Positions 55,925 through 64,000 of a stretch of DNA of 64,000 nucleotides are shown piece after piece. How positions within the stretch are numbered: position 1 is the stretch's first letter; every line of letters begins with the position of its first letter. This stretch comes from Alphaproteobacteria bacterium (GTDB lineage Bacteria > Pseudomonadota > Alphaproteobacteria > MPNO01 > UBA2964). The stretch spans positions 558,001 through 622,000 of the forward strand of contig WLWZ01000001.1 of assembly GCA_012103315.1 (NCBI GenBank), given 5' to 3'. The position numbers and the translations under genes are program-made. The notes beneath the pieces are model-generated. The model was not told where the DNA came from, did not search any database, and saw nothing but the letters and a program-made list of their open reading frames with translations.

Positions 55925-56102
55925 TGGCGTGACTCCATCTGACCAGATTGAGGCGTAGTTTAGGCTCTAAAAATGCCAATCTTCAATGGTTGATAGGATA
56001 ATCGAACGGCGAATCGTTGATAAAGCGGTTATAGCCGTTGAGTCTGTCGGTGTTTTCGTCCTTAATAGCGCCAATAAAATTTAATAAGGTGGGGGTTTCA
56101 CC

Positions 56103-56615
56103 GTGGATGCTATCTCAAACGGATACAATAAAATGCTGCATGGCATGGCGTCATTAGCGGGTGTCGCTATATTTTCGGCATTTGTGATGATTGTCGTCGA
56201 TGTGCTTATGCGCATTACCGGCTTAGAGCCATTTATTTTTATTTTGACGACAGTTGAATATATTTTGCTCTGGTTCACGATGCTGGCGGCGCCTTATTTG
56301 CTGCGTCTCAAAGCCCATGTCTTTATTGATGCCGTCACCCAGTTCTTGCCCCCAAAGATAAAATACGCCGTCGCGAAATTGGTCTATCTGCTCGGTATCA
56401 TCGCCTGCTGCATTTACGGTTATCATCTTGTTATTTTGCTAATTGAGGCGCTGCAATCTGGCGAGTTGGATATGCGGAGTTTCGAAATCCCGATTTGGAT
56501 CCTATTTTTGCCGATGCCATTCTGTTTCTTTATGTGCGCGATAGAGTTCGTTCGGTATCTGGTCGGGATCGACGATATGTATAGTCAATCAATTGAAGCG
56601 CGGGATAACGTCTGA
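56103..56615 (+). CDS. TRAP transporter small permease DctQ
   Basis: 170 aa, GTG start, 4 TM; VEYILLWFTMLAAPYLLRLKAHVFIDAVTQFLP. Confidence 0.9.
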   Translation: MDAISNGYNKMLHGMASLAGVAIFSAFVMIVVDVLMRITGLEPFIFILTTVEYILLWFTMLAAPYLLRLKAHVFIDAVTQFLPPKIKYAVAKLVYLLGIIACCIYGYHLVILLIEALQSGELDMRSFEIPIWILFLPMPFCFFMCAIEFVRYLVGIDDMYSQSIEARDNV

Positions 56616-57928
56616 TGGAATGGTACTGGGCTCTAGCCACCCTTATCGGGATGGTGATTTTTTTCATGGCGTTGGGCGTTCCCGTCGCATTCACTTTTAT
56701 TATCACCAACATCATTGGCGTCATTATATTCTATGGCAGCACCGCTGGCTGGATTCAGATCGCTGATAATTCGACGCAGCTGATAACGCGATTTACGCTC
56801 GGGCCGGTCCCGATGTTTATCATGATGGGGGCACTGTTTTTCCATACAGGGCTGGCCATCAGGGTATTCGATGGGCTCGATGTTCTGTTCGGTAAATTGC
56901 CGGGCCGCTTGTGTTTCTTGACCGTTGCTGGCGGTTCCCTGTTCTCGACACTGACCGGGTCCAGTATGGCGAATACCGCGATGCTTGGCTCCTTGATGGT
57001 GCCGGAAATGCAGAAGCGCGGCTATAACTGGCAAATGTCGATGGGGCCAATTTTAGGGACGGGCGGTTTGGCCATGATTATCCCGCCTTCGGCACTTGGC
57101 GTGTTGCTGGCGTCGGTGGCGAGTATTGATGTCGGCAAACTCCTAATCGCCGGTTTTATCCCCGGATTTGTTTTGGCAGGTCTGTACTCGATTATGATCT
57201 TGCTGCAACTGAAGTTGAGGCCGGAATCCGCTCCAGCATACGATGTCGAAATGCCACCGATGATGGAACGCGTCAAATTGGTTTGCGTCAATATTCTGCC
57301 AATGGGCATCATTGTCTTTATGGTGGTTGGTTTCATCATTCTTGGGTGGGCAACCCCTACTGAAGCCGCTGCCTTTGGCGTCTTTGGCGTCATCATTGTG
57401 GCGACAGGTTTCCGCGTGCTGACGTATACCGCCATAAAGACTGCGGTGGAAGCGACGGTAAAAGTTGGGGCGATGGTTTTCTTTATCATCATGAGCTCGA
57501 CGGTCTTCAGTCAGCTTCTGGCCTTCTCCGGCGCGAGTGCGGGGCTCTTAAAATGGGCGATCAGTTTCGAGATTTCGAAATACTGGGTCCTCCTATTGAT
57601 GTTCTTTATCCTAATTGCCCTTGGCATGTTCATGGATGCGACGTCGATGATGCTGATTACGGTTCCGATCTTCTTCCCACTCGCGGAACAACTCGGTTTC
57701 GATCTGATCTGGTTCGGTCTATTCGTTCTGATGACATTTGAAATGGCGGGGACGACACCGCCATTCGGGCTCTTGTTATATGTTATGCTGGGTGTGGCGC
57801 CGAAAGGTACGACACTGTATCAGGTGGCCGCTTCGGCGTTCCCATTCTTGGTATGTGATGCCATTCTGATCCTGATGATGGTTCAGTGGCCCCAAATTGC
57901 CCTTTGGTTACCGAGTCTCATGGGGTAA
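56615..57928 (+). CDS. TRAP transporter large permease DctM
   Basis: 437 aa; GGSLFSTLTGSSMANTAMLGSLMVPEMQKRGYNWQMSMGPILGTGGLAMIIPPSALGVLL; paralogue of 40939-42252. Confidence 0.95.
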   Translation: MEWYWALATLIGMVIFFMALGVPVAFTFIITNIIGVIIFYGSTAGWIQIADNSTQLITRFTLGPVPMFIMMGALFFHTGLAIRVFDGLDVLFGKLPGRLCFLTVAGGSLFSTLTGSSMANTAMLGSLMVPEMQKRGYNWQMSMGPILGTGGLAMIIPPSALGVLLASVASIDVGKLLIAGFIPGFVLAGLYSIMILLQLKLRPESAPAYDVEMPPMMERVKLVCVNILPMGIIVFMVVGFIILGWATPTEAAAFGVFGVIIVATGFRVLTYTAIKTAVEATVKVGAMVFFIIMSSTVFSQLLAFSGASAGLLKWAISFEISKYWVLLLMFFILIALGMFMDATSMMLITVPIFFPLAEQLGFDLIWFGLFVLMTFEMAGTTPPFGLLLYVMLGVAPKGTTLYQVAASAFPFLVCDAILILMMVQWPQIALWLPSLMG

Positions 57929-57951
57929 CTCCACGTTTCTTTTTGTTCGAG

Positions 57952-57976
57952 CAATGGCGCCCCTGTGGCGCCATTG
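57952..57976 (+). terminator. terminator hairpin after dctM (second TRAP)
   Basis: Perfect 10-bp stem caatggcgcc / ggcgccattg, loop cctgt; weak T tract. Confidence 0.6.
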
Positions 57977-58242
57977 TTGTATCCGGCACTTACCAGCGGT
58001 AACGCCGAATTGACACCATTTGATTGGTCGTAATGTACCGTCAGGTTCATAAAAAATAGATCAGATCGCGGCCTGTTACGGACATCAGTTTCTCCGGAGC
58101 CCCACGCGATATTCCGGAGATTAGTTCGTATAGACCAGCCCCTCACAGGCAATCGGTCTGCTACTCGCGGGTCCGGGCCTATTTGGTCCGAACCCGCATT
58201 TTCCCATCGCTCAGTTTTGCGATGCAAAAGAGGACGGAAAGC

Positions 58243-58863
58243 ATGGTGTTTCGCTGGATCACCTGCGTCGTTGGACTTGGAATGGCATACGTGGCGACAT
58301 CACTTGACGCGCAGGAAAAAGATACGCGTTCGAGCACTCATATGATGATCTCTGACCCGGCTTCACTAAAAGGCGATCGGGCCGAGGCCGTATATCAATC
58401 GATCAAAGACACATTGCGACAACAATATATGAACTCAGGAGACCCTGTAACGGCCGCTTTTCAGGCTTGGCGGCGGCCAAACCGAGAACCGTACCGTTCG
58501 GGTGTTCATGGTCAGCGCTTCGTTAATCATTATGCCAACGACGTGGCGCAGGATTATGGGGTCTTTAAATCCGGGAAGCCATTTCCTGAAGGGTCCATCA
58601 TCGTAAAGGACAGCTTCGCGGTGACAGAAACAGGTGAGGTTATGTCGGGCCCCATGTTTCTCATCGAAAAAAAGGAAAAGGGGTTTAATCCGTCGTCAAA
58701 AGACTGGCTGTTTATGATGATTAAACCGGATGGCGAGATCGTTGGCATAACGAATGGGCCCGGCGCGTCTAAAGTACGATTCTGTGCGAACTGTCATAAC
58801 CAGGCACCGGACGGACAGGACCAGCTTTATTTTTTGCCGAAGTCCGTACGTCGGTATAACTAG
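58243..58863 (+). CDS. exported cytochrome P460-like protein with one CxxCH
   Basis: Start at MVFRWITCVVGLGMAYVATSLDAQ (signal peptide, ggacggaaagc RBS); HGQRFVNHYANDVAQDYGVFKSGKPFPEGSIIVKDSF...GPMFLIEKKEKGFNPSSKDWLFMMI...FCANCHNQ. Confidence 0.78.
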   Translation: MVFRWITCVVGLGMAYVATSLDAQEKDTRSSTHMMISDPASLKGDRAEAVYQSIKDTLRQQYMNSGDPVTAAFQAWRRPNREPYRSGVHGQRFVNHYANDVAQDYGVFKSGKPFPEGSIIVKDSFAVTETGEVMSGPMFLIEKKEKGFNPSSKDWLFMMIKPDGEIVGITNGPGASKVRFCANCHNQAPDGQDQLYFLPKSVRRYN

Positions 58864-58888
58864 TTTTAATTTGCGTTAGCAACAGAGA

Positions 58889-59542
58889 ATGCCAGAATCC
58901 AAAATTCATAATTTGTTTCCGACGCCACTTTGGGTGGTTGATTTTGAAAAAGATGTTTTTACGTCGGTAAATCAGGAAATTGAATCCGGGCTTGAAACGT
59001 TGATTGAAAGCCGTCCTGAAGTCCCATCGGGAGGTACACTGCAGACTGATACGGATCTTTATGAGTTTGAGGAGTTTGCCGAGATAGCGGCGTTGATTGG
59101 AACATCGGTTAAAGGGGCGCTGGATTTTCTGAGTATTAAAGAGCCATTTGAAATCACAGGAATGTGGGCCAATATCAATCCTGTCGGGGGTGTTAACACG
59201 CCGCATACTCATCCCAACAATTATCTGTCTGGGGTATATTACGTACGAACTGACGATGGGTCAGATCAGATATTTTTTGCTGACCCCAGGCCGCCTGCTT
59301 CTGTTGTTTCACCACCGGTAGAGGAAGACAATATCTATACCGGCAACGAAGCATCCGTAGAAGCCAAGATTGGTAGGTTGATTATGTTTCCCGCCTGGTT
59401 GACGCATGGTGTGCCGGCCAACCGGTCAGGAAAAGACCGCATTAGTATAAGTTTTAACATCATGTTTCCCGCTTTCGGTGACCGAATGAGTAAACCAAAA
59501 TGGTCGCCGACCCTGCAATTACAGCGCACGTCACACTCATAA
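58889..59542 (+). CDS. TIGR02466-family putative 2OG-Fe(II) oxygenase
   Basis: 217 aa; HNLFPTPLWVVDFEKDV...MWANINPVGGVNTPHTHPNNYLSGVYYVRTDDGSDQIFFADPRP...FPAWLTHGVPANRSGKDRISISFNI. Confidence 0.85.
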   Translation: MPESKIHNLFPTPLWVVDFEKDVFTSVNQEIESGLETLIESRPEVPSGGTLQTDTDLYEFEEFAEIAALIGTSVKGALDFLSIKEPFEITGMWANINPVGGVNTPHTHPNNYLSGVYYVRTDDGSDQIFFADPRPPASVVSPPVEEDNIYTGNEASVEAKIGRLIMFPAWLTHGVPANRSGKDRISISFNIMFPAFGDRMSKPKWSPTLQLQRTSHS

Positions 59543-59575
59543 ATCTAGCGTTACTATGATGGGAAAGTCGGGGGA

Positions 59576-61642
59576 CTAACGACCCTCGGCGCGCCATGCC
59601 ATGAGCAACGTGCCGAGCGCAAGCAACAGGACGATAAATCCCGGCAGTAGCGGCACTTCTCGTACACTTTTGATCGTGAAGTTTTGATTATCGAGGAGGC
59701 CAAGCCAATCACGCCCAGCCGAGGCTCGTTCTGGCTTAACCCGACGTAGATTCGGTACACCATCCTCCATCCAAACAATGCCACCGCCTGTCGCTTTACT
59801 GAGCAGGCGGAATCGTTGGTCCGTCGTCCTCATATCCGCAAATTCCAATGGGTTCAGATTGCCGACAGCCGCCAGAGCTGTTCGGTTGCCATCCGTTACC
59901 TTGTAGATACCGGTCTCCGCGACGGGCACCAGGATCGTTGCTCTGCCGCCGATGCCGGGTGTGAGGGCTACCGATGTCGTTTTACCAGACGGCGTCGTCA
60001 CTTCCACGGGGGTTTTGTCGGGATCAACGCTGCGTCGCGTAATTGCCAGCTTGTCGCCCTTTAGCTGAGCCCGTAACGCATTCTCTTCAAGTTCGGGCTC
60101 TTTCATTAGCCAATGTGCTAGTCGTCGCAGTAACTCTGCATGGGGGCCACCGCCACCTAAACCACGCGCCCACAACCAGATTTGATCACTCATCAATTGT
60201 GCGACGCGACCCTTTTGAACACGGTTAACGATGAGTATTGGTTTGCCAGAATTGCCGCTCATAAGGCTTCTGCCGCTGCGTTTTATAACCTCGACTTGTC
60301 GGAACCATTTTCCCCAACGGGGAAGTTCCTCGCCGACGCCTGCACCGGGTAAATCTGCCGTTACGCTGTGGCGTTTTCCGGTTTCGGTTAGTTTAGCGCG
60401 GAGTCCACCTGTCATGACGATCCCGGTGGGTTCACCGGGGAGGATACGGCCAAGCGGCGATTGGTATAGCGTTTCGTTACCAGCAAATTCAGGTCCAGCG
60501 GCTTCAAGGACTGCGCCACCGTTTTCAACATAGCGGGCGACGTTATCGATATAAATCGACGGTAGTACCCCACGTCGGCGATAACGGTCGAAAATAATCA
60601 GGTCAAAGTCATTTAGTTTTACTTCAAACAGTTCGCGGATGGGGAAAGCGATGAGCGAGAGTTCTCGGACCGGCGTCATGTCTTGTTTTTCTGGAGGGCG
60701 GAGGATCGTGAAATGTACTAAGTCCACAGACGGATCAGCTTTTAGCAAATTGCGCCATACTCGTTCGCCGGGATGAGGTTCGCCCGAAACCAGTAGGACA
60801 CGGAGCCGTTCGCGGACGCCGTTTATTGATACAACTGCTCGATTATTTATGGGCGTCAGCTCGTTGGGTACGCCTTGAACTTCCATTTGGAAAATATTGG
60901 CACCAGCATGGCCAAGCAAAACTTTGACAGTATGGTCACGCCCTATTGGCACACTAATCCTCTTGGGCGGTCCACCATCTTGCACAATCGATACCGGCAC
61001 GGTGCCTTCCGGTGTTTGGGTGTCCTCAATCCGAATCGTCAGTTCGACTTCTTTATCGACGATGCCATACTTTGGAACGCGTTGAATAATGATACGGCGG
61101 TCGAATTCCTTGCGCTTGCCGGTCAGCAGGACATGGACTGGCCCTGCTAACGAATATTCCGTCTTAGCTGCTGGAACATCATGGACCTGGCCATCGGTAA
61201 TGAAAATAGTCCCTGCCATTCGCTTCTGGGGAACATCGGCAGTAGCGCGCTCTAAGGCCTTGAAGAGGCGCGTACCATCTACTGGTCCGCGCGCTACATC
61301 TGATGCCCCAGCTCTGATAACCCGTAGTTCGATATTTCGTAGGGTCGGGACCGCTTGCTCTATATGGGTTAAAGCTTTGGCTGATACGGAGGCACGATTT
61401 CCTAATTTTTGGCTTGTAGAGTCATCGACGACGACAGCCAAAATGTCAGGCCTGGCATCACGATCTTTTTCAACAGCAACAGGATTGGTCAACGCAAGCA
61501 ACAGACCAACTAAAGCTGCGGAGCGCCAGGCAATTCCTTTTGCACGGCGTATGATCCCATATCCCAATAGAATAGCGATAAGAACGCCGAGGGCGATAAG
61601 AAGTGTCCAGGGGAACAGCGGAGAGAAATCGATGGTAATCAT
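59576..61642 (-). CDS. large membrane-anchored protein, glutamine-amidotransferase-like / VWA-like
   Basis: 688 aa; N-terminal TMs, DILAVVVDDSTSQKLGNRASVSAKALTHIEQAVPTLRNIEL, GAVLEAAGPEFAGNETLYQSPLGRILPGEPTG, C-terminal TM before GTLLMAWRAEGR. Confidence 0.75.
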   Translation of the reverse strand: MITIDFSPLFPWTLLIALGVLIAILLGYGIIRRAKGIAWRSAALVGLLLALTNPVAVEKDRDARPDILAVVVDDSTSQKLGNRASVSAKALTHIEQAVPTLRNIELRVIRAGASDVARGPVDGTRLFKALERATADVPQKRMAGTIFITDGQVHDVPAAKTEYSLAGPVHVLLTGKRKEFDRRIIIQRVPKYGIVDKEVELTIRIEDTQTPEGTVPVSIVQDGGPPKRISVPIGRDHTVKVLLGHAGANIFQMEVQGVPNELTPINNRAVVSINGVRERLRVLLVSGEPHPGERVWRNLLKADPSVDLVHFTILRPPEKQDMTPVRELSLIAFPIRELFEVKLNDFDLIIFDRYRRRGVLPSIYIDNVARYVENGGAVLEAAGPEFAGNETLYQSPLGRILPGEPTGIVMTGGLRAKLTETGKRHSVTADLPGAGVGEELPRWGKWFRQVEVIKRSGRSLMSGNSGKPILIVNRVQKGRVAQLMSDQIWLWARGLGGGGPHAELLRRLAHWLMKEPELEENALRAQLKGDKLAITRRSVDPDKTPVEVTTPSGKTTSVALTPGIGGRATILVPVAETGIYKVTDGNRTALAAVGNLNPLEFADMRTTDQRFRLLSKATGGGIVWMEDGVPNLRRVKPERASAGRDWLGLLDNQNFTIKSVREVPLLPGFIVLLLALGTLLMAWRAEGR

Positions 61643-61654
61643 GCCATGCGTTTC

Positions 61655-64000
61655 CTACTGTCCTAACCGTTCGATTATCGACGGTACGTGGACTTGGTCC
61701 GTTTTATAGTTGCCCGTTAGGGCGTACATCACCCAATTCACACCAAATCGATAGGCGAATTCTCGCTGACGCTCGCCGTCGGGTGAGACGGGAAACATTG
61801 GAGACCCTTGCGCATCGATCGCCCAGGCGCCGGCCCAATCATTACTACCAATTAAAACGGAAGAGACGCCGTCATTGTGACGTCCACCGCGCCGCTCAAC
61901 CCATACGGTCCCACCACGCCAGCGACCGGGATAATCCTTTAGCAAATAGAATGCTTTATTCATCACGTGATCGGTTGGCACCGGGATCAGTGCAGGGTTA
62001 TCAAGCTCGCGTAACATCGAGCGGAGCTTCGCGGCCTCTGCACCACCACTGCCAAAGGGGTCAAATGTGAGCTTGGATTGTTCTCTCGTATCAAACAGAA
62101 CCGTACCCCCGGTTCGCAGATAGGCGTTGAGTTTTTCGACGGCTTGATCTGACAGAGGTCGTTGTCGAAGTGAAATGGGCCAATACAGCAAAGGAAAAAA
62201 TGCTAACTCGTCGCGTTCGATATCGACACCGATAGGCGTCCCAGCTTCAACGGCAGTTCTACGGCGCAGGATATCGGTGAGGCCGATTAACCCGGCACGG
62301 CTTACAGAATCAATTGCAGTGTCTTTCGTTAGAACAAAGGCAAGCCGCGTTTCCGATGTTGCGCGCAGCGCGAACCTCTCCGCAGGATCAAGTGACGTAC
62401 TGGGTTTTGAGGGTTTCGTTGTTTGGGCGATGGTCGCCGTTGCAAAGATTGTTAAACTTGCCGCGAGAAGAAAGACAAAGCCGGCAGCACGACCGGCGAC
62501 GTTTCTTGTCGGTGCAGACAGGATGTTAACGCCCAACCCACGCAATATGTAGCTGATAATCAGGTCAGCCATCAGCAACAGAAGCGCGGCGAGGAGCAGC
62601 CAGGGTTTGGCGTCCAGCCCGGTCGAAATTGTGTAATCGGCGGTTTCGACGCCTGTCGGAATATCATTCAATGCTGAAAAAGTGCGAATTGACGTCGCTA
62701 AATTGAGGGCTCGCCGGGTTTCACCTTTGCCGTAATAGCCAGGAGGTGTTTTTGGACCAGCAGTTGCTTTGGAAAACACCTTTCCCGGGATCGCGATTGC
62801 AGATGAAGAGGGCGCTTCCAAGACACCAAACCCATCCATTATTTGAAGGGGCGGATAAGTCGTTGTGCCGCCGTCACCACTTACACCGAGGCTTAACGCG
62901 GCAACACGTTGCATCATGCCAACAAAAAGGCCCGAAATGGGCAAGTTAGACCACTCGGTGTTGGCAGTGGTGTGGACCAGAATAAGCCAGCCATTTCCTT
63001 TGCGTTCCGCAGTTACGAGCGGTGTTCCGTCAGTTAATCGCGACCATGTTTTCGCGTTTAGATCCAGTGTTGGTTGAGCGAGGACCTGTCGTTTGATTCT
63101 GATGTCGGGTGGAATAGGGAGGCCTGAGAACGGACTTTTGTCCTCAAAAGGCATCAGCTTAGCAGGTGTCGTCCAGGACATTGTTCCGCCCAGCGCGCGA
63201 CCGCCGCCGCGCAATTGAACCGGTACCAGTTGATCGGTGCCCTGCGCCATTCGGGGGCCTGCGAACCGGATCAGGACGCCACCCTTATTTAACCAAGTTA
63301 CCAAAGTTTCTGTTTGCGGTTTGCTAAGTTTACCGATGTCCGCCAAGACGATCATGGCGAGTTTTTGTTTGGTGAGTTCACCGATTGTACCGGTTTTGAC
63401 ATCGCTAAAGGGGTCAAGGGCGCGTTTGAGGTAGTAATCATCGCTTAAAAGAGGAACGGACCCTTCCGTTAGACCACCGACAGCAATTCCTACCGGACGT
63501 CGTCTCCATCTTTCATCCATTAGGAAAACGGCACCTGCGCTGTCTTCCGCCTCTATCTCTGCGCTTGCCGCTCGATTGCGGATATCTGGGGGCAATCTGA
63601 AACGAGCCTCGGTGACGGACTTTCCTTGATCAAATGTTGCTTTCTCGCGCCCCAACAGGCGCCCGTCTTCGTCGAATAACCTTACTTGGACTTCTGACTT
63701 GCCAAGGGGGCCCTTCACTCGCTGGACCGGAAAGGCTAGCCCGCCTGTTACCGTACGTGGTCGTGTCAAGATTTTGGCTAACGCATTTGGCGGTTCGCGG
63801 TACAGCCGTAAGGCGCCGAGCTCGCGTAGTCGATCCATGAGTGACGCTGCACCGGCATCGTCTATCCCGTCTGATAACCACGCGATATGAGCGGAGCCAC
63901 TAACGTTTAGATCTTTAAGTGAGTTTAATGCTGCTCGCCGGTCCGTAAGCCACGGTTTAGGTTCGATGCGTCGTAGTATCTGGCGTGCCTCTGCCGGACG
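61655..64000 (-). CDS. DUF4159-like domain membrane protein (partial, runs off the right edge)
   Basis: Track gives 61655..63838 from an internal ATG. The frame stays open to position 64000 (RPAEARQILRRIEPKPWLTDRRAALNSLKDLNVSGSAHIAWLSDGIDDAGAASLMDRLREL...). C-terminal LAFVLTKDTAIDSVSRAGLIGLTDILRRRTAVE...PLLYWPISLRQRPLSDQAVEKLNAYLRTGGTVLFDTRE. Confidence 0.8.
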   Translation of the reverse strand, partial: RPAEARQILRRIEPKPWLTDRRAALNSLKDLNVSGSAHIAWLSDGIDDAGAASLMDRLRELGALRLYREPPNALAKILTRPRTVTGGLAFPVQRVKGPLGKSEVQVRLFDEDGRLLGREKATFDQGKSVTEARFRLPPDIRNRAASAEIEAEDSAGAVFLMDERWRRRPVGIAVGGLTEGSVPLLSDDYYLKRALDPFSDVKTGTIGELTKQKLAMIVLADIGKLSKPQTETLVTWLNKGGVLIRFAGPRMAQGTDQLVPVQLRGGGRALGGTMSWTTPAKLMPFEDKSPFSGLPIPPDIRIKRQVLAQPTLDLNAKTWSRLTDGTPLVTAERKGNGWLILVHTTANTEWSNLPISGLFVGMMQRVAALSLGVSGDGGTTTYPPLQIMDGFGVLEAPSSSAIAIPGKVFSKATAGPKTPPGYYGKGETRRALNLATSIRTFSALNDIPTGVETADYTISTGLDAKPWLLLAALLLLMADLIISYILRGLGVNILSAPTRNVAGRAAGFVFLLAASLTIFATATIAQTTKPSKPSTSLDPAERFALRATSETRLAFVLTKDTAIDSVSRAGLIGLTDILRRRTAVEAGTPIGVDIERDELAFFPLLYWPISLRQRPLSDQAVEKLNAYLRTGGTVLFDTREQSKLTFDPFGSGGAEAAKLRSMLRELDNPALIPVPTDHVMNKAFYLLKDYPGRWRGGTVWVERRGGRHNDGVSSVLIGSNDWAGAWAIDAQGSPMFPVSPDGERQREFAYRFGVNWVMYALTGNYKTDQVHVPSIIERLGQ

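Noticed and set aside
1-64000. CRISPR array, tRNA/rRNA, prophage or transposase
   Set aside because: No regularly spaced repeats, cloverleaf-like sequences, phage structural genes or transposase motifs were recognised on either strand; this is a by-eye negative, and tRNAscan/CRT/ISEScan would be decisive.

Overview
The window looks like a chromosomal segment of a proteobacterium rich in catabolic and transport genes. I infer this from gene content only; no taxonomic marker is present. No rRNA, tRNA, CRISPR array, prophage or IS element could be supported. Main blocks: (a) ~1-9.5 kb, mixed metabolic genes (alpha/beta hydrolases, luciferase-like monooxygenase, aldo/keto reductase, peroxiredoxin, SDR, TauE/SafE and AbrB transporters). 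(b) ~8.4-13.5 kb, a UbiD-family gene divergent from VOC / FAD-oxidoreductase / AbrB genes. (c) ~14.4-17.9 kb, an aquaglyceroporin-arsC pair divergent from a zur-znuC-znuB operon with a readable Zur-box-like palindrome. (d) ~17.9-27 kb, two di-heme peroxidase (MauG/CcpA-like) modules in opposite orientation flanking a second UbiD gene, one followed by two cupredoxins and a chemoreceptor. (e) ~27-38 kb, a catabolic operon (xanthine-dehydrogenase-type hydroxylase, crotonase, two amidohydrolases) divergent from a third UbiD gene. (f) ~38-42 kb, a TRAP operon with tandem duplicated binding proteins. (g) 42.3-44.2 kb, an orphan divergent pair that is the least explained locus here. (h) ~44-49 kb, DUF1185-like, enamidase-like, feruloyl-CoA hydratase/lyase-like, MetE-core-like and GST genes. 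(i) 49.2-53.8 kb, a complete Liv-type ABC operon. (j) 53.9-57.9 kb, a split TRAP system with a TauD-like dioxygenase. (k) 58-64 kb, a P460-like cytochrome, a TIGR02466-like oxygenase and two large membrane proteins (DUF4159-like), the last running off the window. Product names come from motif and family recognition by eye, without database searches.
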